A stretch of DNA of 64,000 bases from Miscanthus floridulus (taxonomy: Eukaryota; Streptophyta; Magnoliopsida; Poales; Poaceae): positions 82,418,059-82,482,058 of the forward strand of contig NC_089598.1 in NCBI RefSeq assembly GCF_019320115.1, read 5' to 3'. Within the stretch, counting starts at the first letter, position 1. Each line of letters begins with the position of its first letter. Below are positions 44,601-55,746 of the stretch, piece by piece. The notes under the pieces were generated by a model. That model searched no databases, was not told where the DNA came from, and worked only from the letters and a program-made list of their open reading frames with translations. A program made the translations under genes and the position numbers.

Positions 44601-47600
44601 TCCATGTTTGTTATCTCCCAGGTCATCTCCCACAGGCTAGGTCATGAAGGGCTCGATGTGAGCGGGTGATATCCGCATCGATATCGATATCGATATCGAA
44701 TCCATCGCGACCATGTCCTAGGGCCGAAGGTAGGAGTTAACACTCGTAGTTTTATGAAGTTGACTAAGAGCGAGGGGTCGAGTTACACTCGTCATCATGA
44801 TCATGGCGAGACAGATCCCATGATCGTAGCGTCCGAACGAGGTACGATCCCTCAGCCGGCTCGAAGGCTCGGCACACAGGCAACAACACAACGATAAAAA
44901 CCAAACATGACTGAAAAACGCAACAACTCGACACGGCTGCGGAGTAGCACATTCCATAGCAAGGGGGATGGGTAGACCTGCATAAGGGCACGGTGCAGAC
45001 AGATATAGATAGATCAAGATCATGTATTGTAAGTGTACGAACGAGTATAATATTGCGTAGGAAGGGGCTTTCGTCGGTGGGGAATGGCGTTCGACTAGAA
45101 TTCGACTTCGCGGCAAAGATGTGGATGGCCAGGGGTGGTTGTAACTTGTCTCGGAGGGTGGTGGCTTCTTCTGGCCAGCTGAGGCTAGCTACGGCCTGCT
45201 GTGGCTAGCTATGGCTTGCTATGGCTCACTGTGGCTTGGCTGCGGTTGGCTACACGTGGCTATGGTTGGCCAAAGGCTGGCTATGGCTAGCCTGGGCATG
45301 GCAGCGACTAGCTAAGATGTGCCTACTGCTGTCAAACACAGCAAGGGTTAGTGAAGAAAGCATTCGGCAAGACGGTGGGGCCTTTCCGCAGGTCTAAAAG
45401 AGAGGCAGGTCGGAGTGGTCGCGGAGGTGGTCGGAGTGATCGCGGAGGTGGTCGGAGTGGTCACTGAGGTGGTCGGAGTGGTCGCCGAGGTGGTCACGGA
45501 GGTGGTCGGAGTGGTCGAAGTGGTCGCGGAGGTGGTCGGAGTGGTCGCCGAGGTGGTCGGAGTGGTCACTGAGGTGGTCGGAGTGGTCGCCGAGGTGGTC
45601 GGAGTGGTCGGAGTGGTCGCCGAGGTAGTCTCATTTTTGGCATGACGTCAGCATGGCATTATTAGAGCTAAACTACGGCTGACAGGTGGGACTGAGGCTC
45701 TTGGGTCACTGTCATGTGGGTCTGGTCAACGGTCAATGCTGACCGGTCAACGGTCATCCGGTTTGGGTTCCGACTGGGCTTTGGCGGGCCTAGATAGGGC
45801 TGGATTTGGGCCAGGCCGACCCGGACACGTGTCGGGCAGGTAGGCTATCCACGTGGTGCTGTTGGGCTCTTGATGGGCCAGGTCTGGACTGTGCACATGG
45901 GAGCGGCTCATGGTGAACCGGTAGGCGCTGGTCCATGGACCGAAGGCTCCGCTCATGGTGGTCCAGGTAGCCTAGGACATCATCCAACTATGCGGCTAGG
46001 CTCAAGGGGTGACGGCAAGCTCCTTCAGTCTCTTCCTGAGCCATACGGTGGCCGAGGTTGTCGGATACAGTCTCGCCATGGCTATGGCAAGGGGAGACAT
46101 AATGGGCCAGCGAGGTGGTTGCGAACGGTGTCGGGCTAAGGCACTGGGGGTTGTCCAACTAGTTGGCGGTGTTCGAGGGCTTGCGGTGATGCTCGACGGT
46201 GCAATCCCGACGAGCGAGGTGGCCGAAGACGGTGGGAAGGTCCGCGGCACGGCAGCGCTCCAGAGCGCGTTCATGCCAGCGAGGTCAAGTGGCTATGGCG
46301 GTTAGGGTTCATCTTCGGTTACGGCTAAGGCAAGGCATGTTCCAGGGTGAGGCGAGTCTCATGGTGGGCCTTCCCCTAATCCTACCCTCCGGGTGTGGGC
46401 GGAACGGCTCTGCCATGGCTGTGCTCTGGCCATGGCGTGCGCGCTCGGTGCACGCGTGGTGGTGCCGATGTTCCCGAGCCACCAGGGCTCGGCAAGGCGT
46501 CTTCTTGGGCCATGCGTGTGCAGTGCGTGTACGCGTGTGTAGAGGGCTTGTGGGCGCAGACCGGCCTGGAGCAGAGGACGATGGAACGGCTTGGCATGGC
46601 CGCGGTAGTCCTGTAGGCTCAGGGCGAGGGGGTCATGGCTGCCGGCGTGGTGAGGCGTCGCGGGCTCCAGGAAGGCTCCAGGGTCAAGCCATCGTCGAAG
46701 GCCGGGACAGGCAGGCATCAAAAGCATGAACAAGGGTGGGAGCTTGGGAGTCCAGTGTTCACCATTGGGCTGGGCGTGGCTTCGGCCGAGGACGAGGCAC
46801 AGAGGGCGACGAGGCATGGACGCTGAGGCGAGACGTCGTGGTTGCCGCTCGAATCGGCGGGGACGACGTTGGGCGTGGACGCGGCTTCGGCGGTTCGTCA
46901 TGGACGCGGTGCTTGGGGATGGGGCGAAGCTTGACGCGGTCGCGGCTCCATCGGTGGTCCTCGCGGACGCGTCGTGGCGAGGACGGCGCGACGTTCGTGG
47001 TGAGGAAGCAGTGTCCGTGGTCGGCAGAGCTGGACGGTGCGAGGTGGAGCATGAGCTCGTGGCAGCCTGCGGCGAGGACGTGGACGATGTCGTGGCACAG
47101 CGCGAGGTCATCGACGTCGTGGCGGAGTAGCTTGTGGTCATCGTGCTGGCTGCGGTGCGACGCGGTGAGGCACCAACGGTGTGCCCGCGGTGGCTGGCTG
47201 AGGCTGTGACTGCGGAGTTCAGCGAGGAGGGCTACACGGTGGCGCTGTCGCTGCCGGGCTAGAGGCGCTCCCGGTGGCGAGGCTCGGAGCAGCGCTCGCG
47301 GGCGATGGAGGCAGAGGCAGGCAGGGCGGCGGCGGCTACAGGGAGTCCGGGAGAGGCGCCGGCTGCTGTGGCTTTTATAGCGCGAGGGTTAGGGCTTCTA
47401 GGGGGTGCCGATGATCCTCGGCGTCTGTGCACAGGCAGGGACACGCGGCGCGCATCAAGCGGCGCGGAAGCCGGGGCGCTGTCGGGACGCGCGCGCGGGA
47501 GCAAGCGTTGCGAGCGGTGACGGCGGGGTCTGGGAGTTGGGCGCTGCCCTAGGGTTTAGGAGGCTGGGGCGTCGGTCGTGGGCCAAGCTAGGGCGAGGTG

Positions 47601-48256
47601 GGCGCGAGCGGGCCTCCGCACTGCTGGGCCAAGCAGCTGGGCTCTCTGCGCGCGCGAGGCAGGCCGTGAGGGAGAGGAAGGGCGAGTGGGCTGGCGGGGC
47701 AGGCTGGGCCGGTCAGGCGTGAGCAGGCCGAACTGCTAAGCTGGTTGGGCCGGTTTGGCTTTCCTATTTTCCTTTCCCCTTTTCTAATTCCTTATCTATT
47801 TATTCCTCTATTATATTTACTTCCAAAAGCTCCTAAATTGGTATACACGTGTTGCCAACATGTACGGCTCCTAGTGGGGTCCTCTAGGGGTTATCTACGA
47901 GTTTAGGGTTAAATCCACGGCAACAACAGTGTCGGGTTATGGTTGTTTAATGAGAAGAATTTGAGAGAGAGGTTCAAGGGAGTCCGACGGAAGAAATTCC
48001 GGAGGAGAAGACATCTCAATGATTGAGATGGAATCAGTGGGAATGAGAGAAAGTGCTACGGATCTGTGCCCTCCGACACAAAACCCTAACTCGACCAAGA
48101 AACTCCAGCAAGCTCCTACAAGCAATACTATATGTATGCAACAATTTATTTATAAATTGTTCTTTGTTTGACCTAGCATCTACATGCTTCACACATTGCA
48201 GGAAAATTTTTAAAAAGTTCGTATTTTTGCCTTCTCCAAAAACCCGGGTTGTTACA
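41671..48256 (-). repeat. 5' LTR of LARD-like element (6586 bp)
   Basis: Homologous over its length to 33819-40312, with a 17-bp extra segment near 41888 and a longer minisatellite (about 45408-45635). The minus-strand TATAAAAG at 47372-47379 is the likely promoter. Confidence 0.85.
45408..45635. repeat. 21-bp minisatellite, right LTR copy
   Basis: About eleven units of GGTCGGAGTGGTCGC(C/G)GAGGT, reading VGVVAEV in one frame; expanded relative to 37540-37690. Confidence 0.8.
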
Positions 48257-48515
48257 AATTTCATTAAGGCAAAAAAGTTTAAAACAATCAAGATATTCTA
48301 TTCTAATTGTTTTTATGTTATTTTGTTGTCCAGGCGGCATAAAAATGTATATAACAAGAATTCTTTATTATATATTGCAAATATAAACATAGATTATTAA
48401 ATCTCTAATTCAGGGATCAAGATTCTCTTCTATTCAGTACGGAGTAATAATTGAGCAAACAAGGAACATCCTAGGGGAAGGATAATGGTCTCAATTCTCA
48501 TACGTCTTAAAATTA

Positions 48516-48777
48516 CTCCTCCCTGTATCACGAGATGATAAACAGTATTTTGATTAGAAAAAAATATAAATTATATTTTAAAATCATAAAATAGATTTCA
48601 ACCATTAATTTTTTAAATACGTTGTTATTTTTAAAAGTAATATTAAATTTAGAGATATTTTGAATATAAATCTATTGATACAAGTTTTATCTCTGTATAA
48701 ATTTATATGTAACTAGGATAATTATGCATTTACAATTTTTTTAAATGAGATACGTTAATTATTTCTAGGCGGAGGAA
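48516..48777. mobile_element. Degenerate Stowaway-like MITE
   Basis: Left CTCCTCCCTG and right GGCGGAGGAA are imperfect inverted ends flanked by TA. The AT-rich core and 262-bp length fit a decayed Tc1/mariner MITE. Confidence 0.45.
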
Positions 48778-49599
48778 TACGGTGACTAGTGCCTGTAATT
48801 TTCAGTGGACAAGTACGTGGCGGTAATTTTCACTGGACATGCACATGGGCCTCCAGGCATCGATTTCAGCTCCTACGCTGCACCAGGAAGCATCGGTCAG
48901 AAAGTGAACCGCCCCATGTGCTTGACGCTCGCTGCGCCGTTTGGGCCTATGACCAATCCTGCCACTCATGACGACTTTGGGTCTGACCCATCCTGCTGCC
49001 ATCCATGTCTTATCTTGACCCAACCGCAGATACTGGCGGTTCATTTTCCCTCACACTAAACATAGCGCCGCGCTTTTCACGGGGTTGACCAGTGTATCAG
49101 ACTGATATTTAAAAAAAAAAACTCCGGCCGCAGGGCGGACACCCGTGAGCTATTTTAGTTTAAGGTAAAGGGCTCTCACCTTAACTCTAAGAAAACCTCC
49201 GAACCCTATGTCCTGATCACACACAGGGGTCCGTTACCCGATAAGTGGGCCGGTTCTTTTACTTGTGCTTTGGGAACACGCAACAAACGAGGGATTTTTT
49301 TTAAACCTCTGGCCCCGAGATCGCCTCGAGTTGGAAACCCAGGTCGGCGGGGTGGGAGCCGGACATCCTGTCCGTCTGGACTAGGAGCCGACATGTATAA
49401 ATCCTGTTACGTCGACTCGCTCCCCATAACTCGTCATATTGGATCGATCGGTAAAGATCCTAAACTAGGTGCATATTTAAGATGTAGATATTAGCAATTC
49501 TCAAGGATAATCACATCGCAAAAGAACATATAATGAATAGGTAGTTTGCTCATCGAAGGCAATTACTGCTTGTTAAACTTCATGCTCAGCTACTCGTCC
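48778..49599. other. Intergenic DNA, nothing recognised
   Basis: Mixed-composition sequence. Short ORFs only; no domain, RNA gene or repeat that I can support. Confidence 0.4.
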
Positions 49600-49708
49600 T
49601 GTTCGTTTGGCTTATAAGTCGTACTTTTTCAGTCAACGAACAATATTTTTCTCTCACAACAAATCAGTCAATAATACTTTCAGCCATGGTTTATCAGCCA
49701 AGCGAACA
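49600..49708. mobile_element. Short MITE (about 109 bp)
   Basis: Starts TGTTCGTTTGGCTTATAA and ends TTATCAGCCAAGCGAACA, near-perfect inverted ends. This CTGTTCGTTTGGCT terminus is a common small grass MITE. I could not define the target duplication. Confidence 0.65.
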
Positions 49709-50260
49709 TGGCAACTATTTGTAAAGTATTCTCGTCTTATGCATCCTTATTGTCCTGTTGTAGATGTTGTAGACCCAGCATATTTACTTAGCGCTACTAC
49801 TGATATTTTCCTTTGATATATTAATATAATATAAACAATAGTTATTGACAACATGAACAATGTTGCGGCGCTTATAGACCTTGCCTACGAAAGCGTCCAC
49901 AACAAACAAGTACTAAAATATTTCTGTATTGGTAAGGTGAAGATATTTCTGATTATCTGTTATGATCTGCCAATCAAATGAGATCTAACATGCCAATCAA
50001 ATGAAATCTAGTACTTGGCTGCTCCTTCCCTCCAAGCTGGAAAAGCTATTTTAGAAGTGGTCTGATAAAGCTGAAAAATGCAAAAATCATGGCAGGAATC
50101 ACAACCTTAGGGCAATGAAAGAGGTACTACAGCGCCATCCAATGGTATCTCTATTGTAGTAGTGCCAATCTAGCATTTGCACAAATAGGAATGATGGTTT
50201 GAATTACCAGAACACAAGGAATCAAATAATGCTGCATTCTGCATATCTGAACCTTGAAAC

Positions 50261-51216
50261 CTACTTCTTCAGTTTCTTCAGGTTATCTGTGGGCTGATAG
50301 CCTGATACGAAGCTGAAGATACATATGCAACACAGAAAACGTAAAAGCAACTGTTCAACATAGGAAAGGCCAGTTTCAGAATAGTTTAATGAGATATCAT
50401 AAGCATAAACACCTCCTGCGTTTGTGAAGGGTGTGCCTACGTGAAACCAATCCCAAAGGCACACCTGACAACTATATGTTCAATAAGAATATACAAGATT
50501 TCAGTCACATTTAGACACACTTAAATTATTTTTTATCTATCGATATTGAGTAATTTCTATGTAAGTAAAGGAAGAGCTGATGGTCTTAGAGGTGGCTTGA
50601 TGGACTCTGAGACCGTTTACAAACCACTCAAAAAGTTTTGATACAAAACAAAAGTCACACACATCATGTTATATGTTTATGCATCCATTTATGAAAGATT
50701 CAGAATGCATAAATGACTTTTTGGGGATGCCTAACTGGCTAAATGACTTATGGAAAACATATTATGGTAAGACACCTTTTTATTGCCCATACAACTTGGC
50801 TGCTATTTTGGGGATTAATCACATCAAATAATCCTGAAAGTTCTAAATTAGACCTGGAAACGTTTTATTATGACATAGTTACTTTACTTGTATTTTATTA
50901 TTTAATACTGACCACACGGTTTTTAGTGCAGATGTAGCTCTGAGAGAAAAAACAGTTCCAGCTCATGTGGTTAAGAGCAACAGTTCTTCCTTGAGCTGCA
51001 ATAAAAGTTACAAGTAGATGAATATGTAATTACTTTTTGAAGTAAAGCATAGAAGTTCGAAAATAGAAAATTGGGAACGAATCATACTGTTTCATATGTC
51101 CAAAGTTTAGATGCTGCAACCATTTGTCACTCTCATCTGACCTATTCTGTCATCATTTGCAACAACACTCCCCCTTTCTCTTTCAGCCATTACTGCAATA
51201 ACATTCTCATAATCCT
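50261..51216 (-). pseudogene. Possible exon scraps of an unrecognised gene
   Basis: On the minus strand a peptide YENVIAVMAERERGSVVAND... (51105-51211) ends in TAA and follows a splice-like TTGTTTAG. A second segment (50261-50464) ends SGYQPTDNLKKLKK then TAG, preceded by a CTTCAG acceptor-like site. Neither matches a family I know and no start exon is evident. They could be remnants of one gene or chance. The rest of 49709-51364 shows nothing else. Confidence 0.2.
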
Positions 51217-51364
51217 AAACAATGAATAAATGATTTATTAGAAAAACAAAAGGTTAACTAAGAGTTCACTTTGACTGTAAAAGAAAACTGAGTGTTTTCG
51301 CATGCCCAAGGTAAAGTAACACCTCTTTCCTATTTTAGCAAATCTATTCCTAATAATAAAGAGG

Positions 51365-51704
51365 CAAAATTTCCGTGAACTGATCATAGATCAGTTGGTT
51401 AGGTTCCTTGTGGTGGAACATGCCCACCCGGGTTCAAGTCATCGACTTAGCATGGGTGCTCGTATTTTCCTGGATTTATTTCAAGATTTAACAACGCTAT
51501 GTTTTCAGTGGTAAGCGACATCCCCGTCAATAGCAAGACGCCAGTGGTGACTACGTGAATCTCGAGATTTGTCGGCTCAGTCCTTCAAAGGTACTCATAG
51601 GGGTAGGTTTTGCGTACGTGTGTTCATAGGGGTGAGTATGCGTGCGTGTTGTGGGCGTCTACGTTGTACTGTGTAATTATAAAAAAAAAAGACAAAATTT
51701 CCGT
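51365..51704 (+). mobile_element. tRNA-related SINE with poly(A) tail
   Basis: Body 51377-51692, flanked by CAAAATTTCCGT (51365-51376 and 51693-51704). It has an A-box-like AGTTGGTTAGG, a B-box-like GGGTTCAAGTC and ends TGTACTGTGTAATTAT followed by ten A. The structure fits a plant tRNA-derived SINE of about 310 bp. Confidence 0.75.
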
Positions 51705-53013
51705 CCATTTTTTTTGTGCATCCATTTTTTTCTGTCTCCCTCAAACTATCGGACAAGGGAGAGTTTTTTTTTCCGTTCGGACTTATAAATATAACCGGCG
51801 GGCATACGGCTCTTAAGGTAACCTAGATAGTTAGGAATTCTACTTCAAATAGGTTTAGCAGAAAGCTAATTTGAAATTCTAACCCAAACTTTGGCTCTTT
51901 CCGTTCAGTAGTTTCTGAGTTTTAAAAAATAGCCGAAAATTTTCCATGCTTATTATTAGGGATAGGTGAGTTTTTGATTTGTTTCTTCTTTTTCTGTGTG
52001 ATATAGTTTCTCCGATTTCTTGTCTGTTCCGTTCTTTTGTTTCCTGGATTGTTTGTTTCTGTTTTTTAATTCTGTGTTTCTTAATTATGTGTTTTTTATT
52101 TCCGATATGTTTTCATGCGTTTTCCTTTATTATTATTTTCGTGTTTTTTTGCTGCGGAGGAAAAAAAAACACGTGAAAACACAAACGGAAAAAGAACGCA
52201 CAGAGAAAAAGGAGAATCAGAGTCAAGCATATGGTCACCCGGTGTATGGTGCTCTGTATATGCATCTCACGAAACGGATCGGCAAAGGAGATCGACTTTG
52301 GAGTCCGAGCCGACTTGATCCAGTGTTTGTGTTTGTTGGGCCTCTATAAAATCAAGAAGTCCATGGTGAGAGGACACACACCAGATCTGCGAGTGCGCAC
52401 ACGACGACGCTGCCGAAACCCGAAATCACGTACCGCGCCTCTCTGAATCCGGCTACCGGCGCACGGCGGTTAGTAAATAGCTAGCAAAAACCGTTAGTCC
52501 AACCATAAACCATCCCTGTCCGTGACGAGCAACCTGGTGAGATCTTTGTTTATTCATGCCTGCCTTTTTGCTTGGCCTGTTCAGTAATAACAATTATTTA
52601 ATTACATCGCTTTAATTTAATGTTTGCTACGAGCAAAAGTTGTACGTGCGAAATCAATTGCTTGGCCTGCTCAGTAACTCTTATTGATTCCTTTTTGTGT
52701 TTTTAAGGCGTAGGTACTTGCATACCACTGATTTTCAGTTAGTGGCACCGATAGCTTTAGCTAACTTAGTCATGATATACATAAGTTTTTTTGCATGATC
52801 TTTGCTCTACGATTTAATTTTTCAGTTTAAAGGTTATAAAAGTCTTTTAGTTCATCTTACAGCTAGGTTAGTACCGCTGAGTGCTTAAAAAGAACATTGG
52901 TGACCTTCTATTACTACAGGTGAATGCAATGGAAAATAGCTATTCTCGTGCACCAACAGTAATGATATTCCATTGGATGCACTGTGTACATCTTTGTCAA
53001 TTTCCAGAGTACG
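51705..53013. other. Intergenic DNA with a possible non-coding first exon
   Basis: CTATAAAATC at 52344-52353 is followed by about 180 bp of less AT-rich sequence ending in a donor-like CCTG|GTGAGA (52532-52535). This resembles a promoter plus 5' UTR exon, but no downstream coding exon is visible before the LTR at 53014. Otherwise nothing recognised. Confidence 0.2.
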
Positions 53014-54261
53014 TGTAGGATATCTGGTTAGCCTCGAGAGAGGTGAACAGGTATGTTAAAACAAAACTTGAATTCGACCTACGGCATTGCCGCTCCGTGC
53101 CAACGGCACTGCCACACTATGGCACTGCCGCACCTGCAGACAACTTCGAAGCACAGTTCAAAAACTATGTATGAAAACTTAGATCGGAGAAACTAGTGAG
53201 CTTCCTGCAGGTATGAAGATCACAAATGGACAGCTAGAAGTGGTAGTAGTATCACACACAAGAAGATTGGCCATAAACCCTAGGAATCACCTCAACACAA
53301 TACGAAATGCAAGTGAAGTAAATCAAGCACACGGTGACACGATGATTTATCCTGTGGTTCAGCTTACCACTAAGGTTGCCTAGGTCCATGTTGTTGAGGT
53401 TAGCCACCAAGGCGGCTTTGCAACCCTTCCTCGTTCTCAAGTCAAGAGACTTAACTCTTGAGATGAGGAGTGAGTTTACTAGCTTTAAGAGATGGTTACA
53501 AACCTTTCGGGGCTACCACACAAGTTGGCAAGCTCCACGAGCGACGCTCTAGCCTGCAGGAGCCAAGCTCCAAGAGTAACAAACACAACCGCCTACCAAA
53601 ACATGAACCAAGTGCTTTTTTGAGTTGGGAAATCAGTGGATATGCTCTCTAATCGAGTTTAGAACCTTTTTCACTCAAGGATTGATAGGGAAATTGAAGG
53701 GGAAAGCTTGAGAGCTCTAGGGCACCAATTGAGGAGAGAGAGAGAGAGAGTGAGCACTGAACAACAATGCGTCGGTCTGAGCAGCTGGGCGGAGAAGAAG
53801 ACCGTTGTGACGGAAGGAGAGAGGTATAAATACCTCTCCAGGTCCCAACGGTCAGATAAGTCACGGCAGTACCGCGGCCTATCTGCGGCATAGCCGCGTC
53901 TTAGGTGCGGCACTGCTGCACCAAGCCAAACAACAAAGGTAAAAGAGTCTTGAGCTGGCTGTGTTGGCTAAACTTTTGAGGATGCTTTTGTGTAAGATTG
54001 AGCACTTGGTTGCACATGTTGACTTAAGCATTATGTCTTCCTTTATAGTACGACTTTTTCTATACTCAAATTCAAAATATAAAATAAAATAAACTTTCTT
54101 TGAGTTTGTTGCCGTCATCTTTTGTAATTGGGGGCTCCTCCGTTATGTATAACATCCTCATAACAAAATCTTCTGCTTGTCATCTCGATAAATCTCATTA
54201 GTCCTCTAATTACGTGGTCATTATCACTAAAACCCATAATTAGAGCTTGATTGCACCTACA
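53014..54261 (-). repeat. 3' LTR of Sirevirus B (1248 bp)
   Basis: Inverted termini TGTAGG (53014) and CCTACA (54261). TATAAATA sits inside a perfect 9-bp inverted repeat, GAGAGGTAT-AA-ATACCTCTC (53819-53838). The family's repeated dyad word is CGGCACTGCCGC and variants (53090-53140 and 53860-53920). Confidence 0.75.
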
Positions 54262-54924
54262 ATCTCTCCCTTTTTAGTGATTGATGACAACCCAATTAGA
54301 GTTTACAAAAGATACAAAATATAACTGAGATTTTTCGAGCCATGGGTGTAGAGATTCCCCCTAAATGTATGAATTGTGAATTGAATTCTCAAATTGGCAT
54401 TAGAGGCCAAGATTCATACTTTAGTCAAAGTGATGGGGCTCCCCCTACATCCATGCTTCTGTGGGGTGCTGCACACTGTGTCATGTAGTCAAACGTGATG
54501 CGAATGACAATTTATGCACACAAGGGATTACTGATGCAGCAAGGTGCGGCACTGCCGCAGAGCGGCATTGCCAGACTGGAAGTGCGGCACTATCGCACTG
54601 ACTGCAACAACACAGGTTAAACCAAGCACCACACAATAGATAAAATATAAAAAGATCAACAATCTAGCACAGGTATACGAGAAGCTACAACACAGAATGA
54701 TACATGTCCATATCCAATACACATAGAGTACTTAGGTAGCATTATTACAATAAAATAGAGTTTTGAGCGACCCTCAAACTCACACCTAATCAACTACTGT
54801 CATCGAATATGACATGAAGCTCCTTCAGCTGCAGCACATGGCAACAAAAAGAAGTTAACCCCTCTAATTTCTCCCCCTTTGGCATAAAGCACCAAAAAGA
54901 GAAGAAAAGAGAGAAGCCAACCAC

Positions 54925-55480
54925 TCACTCTTCATCTTCTTCGATGTTCTCCCAGTTGACGTCATCACCTCCACGAGCAGCACCACCATCATCACCATCG
55001 TCGTCGTCATCACCGGAAGACACCACCGCCCTTCCTTGGCGATGGGTGGTTGAAGTGTGCCGCGAATGGCGCATAGAGAGCAACTGGGTCCCCAAAGTCT
55101 TGTGGAAGTTAAACTCCTCCTTGGTCTCCTCCTCGAAATCTGAGAAACTAGGCAAGTCATACTTTGGGGGTGGTGGCGGTGGAGGAAGAGGTAGAAGATT
55201 TGTAGCCACACGCATCTCACGCTGCTCCATCTGAGTCTCATATGCTCTATCAGCTGCATAGGTACACATGCCAAAGATGGCCTTGATCCATTGCACCATC
55301 TTGTTCTTCTTCTTCTTCCTTCCACTGTGAGAGGACTTAGGTACATCAGAGGGAGAGGTAATGGTTTCACTGGCCTTGGCATGTCTAGCCTTCTCAATCT
55401 TATATTGCTCATGCAAACCATCTTTGACAAACCTATAGCCAGTGACTCTCTCAATCACAAACATCAAGTAGGGAGCATAG
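54925..55480 (-). pseudogene. Terminal ORF of Sirevirus B, 5'-truncated
   Basis: A minus-strand frame of about 180 aa begins APYLMFVIERVTGYRFVKDG at the junction and ends in a polyacidic tail (WENIEEDEE, TAA). A basic patch (GRKKKKNK), a helix with MCTYAADRAYETQMEQ and a PPPPPPP tract lie between. It resembles the C-terminal part of extra ORFs in plant retrotransposons (putative plant transposon protein), by memory only. The N-terminal part is missing because another sequence starts at 55483. Confidence 0.45.
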
Positions 55481-55482
55481 GT

Positions 55483-55746
55483 GTCGGTGTTTCGTAAACC
55501 GGACTAGTAAACTTATACGATTGCCACGCTGCTCTAGAAGGACGATGATAGCATCCAAAAGACATGATGATTTATACTGGTTCAGGCCAGAGCCCTACGT
55601 CCAGTCTTAGAGATGATCAAGTGTGTATTCCTCGCTTGAATGCTCTAAAGTTCTTATAACAGGGGGTGCAAGAATGGTGGAAAAGGTAGGAGAGCTAGAG
55701 CTAGAAGATGAACTGCCTGAAGGGAAGCTTCAGGAGTTCAGAGGTT
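55483..55746. mobile_element. Unclassified LTR-like fragment
   Basis: Starts TGTCGGTGTTTCGTAAACCG and includes GATTTATACTGGTTCAGGCC, a string frequent at the edge of some grass retrotransposon LTRs. The fragment is 264 bp with no second end. Confidence 0.35.

Larger units (their letters stand above)
33819..48256 (-). mobile_element. Giant-LTR, LARD-like retrotransposon derivative (14.4 kb)
   Basis: Two direct repeats, 33819-40312 (6494 bp) and 41671-48256 (6586 bp), bound a 1358-bp internal region. Both repeats run TGAAACATCC...GGGTTGTTACA, and the unit is flanked by TSD AATTT (33814-33818 and 48257-48261). Minus-strand order is 5' LTR, PBS TGGTATCAAAGC (41657-41668), internal DNA, PPT AAGGGGGGTGGAC (40313-40325) and 3' LTR. 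No gag, protease or pol motif is present in the internal DNA or LTRs, so it is non-autonomous. TGTAACAACCC termini and the Met-tRNA PBS recall Tekay/Del-type Gypsy elements (inference). Confidence 0.88.
53014..55482 (-). mobile_element. Sirevirus-type element B, 3' portion
   Basis: A minus-strand 3' LTR (53014-54261) is preceded by a polypurine tract (minus CTAAAAAGGGAGAGAT, 54262-54277) and by internal DNA with one ORF (54925-55480). The remainder is cut at 55483 by unrelated sequence. No pol is present. Confidence 0.65.

Noticed and set aside
45408..45635. Regular repeats suggesting a CRISPR-like array
   Set aside because: Contiguous minisatellite with no unique spacers, in a plant LTR.
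51383..51430. Second tRNA-like A/B box pair
   Set aside because: Head of a SINE with poly(A) tail and direct repeats.
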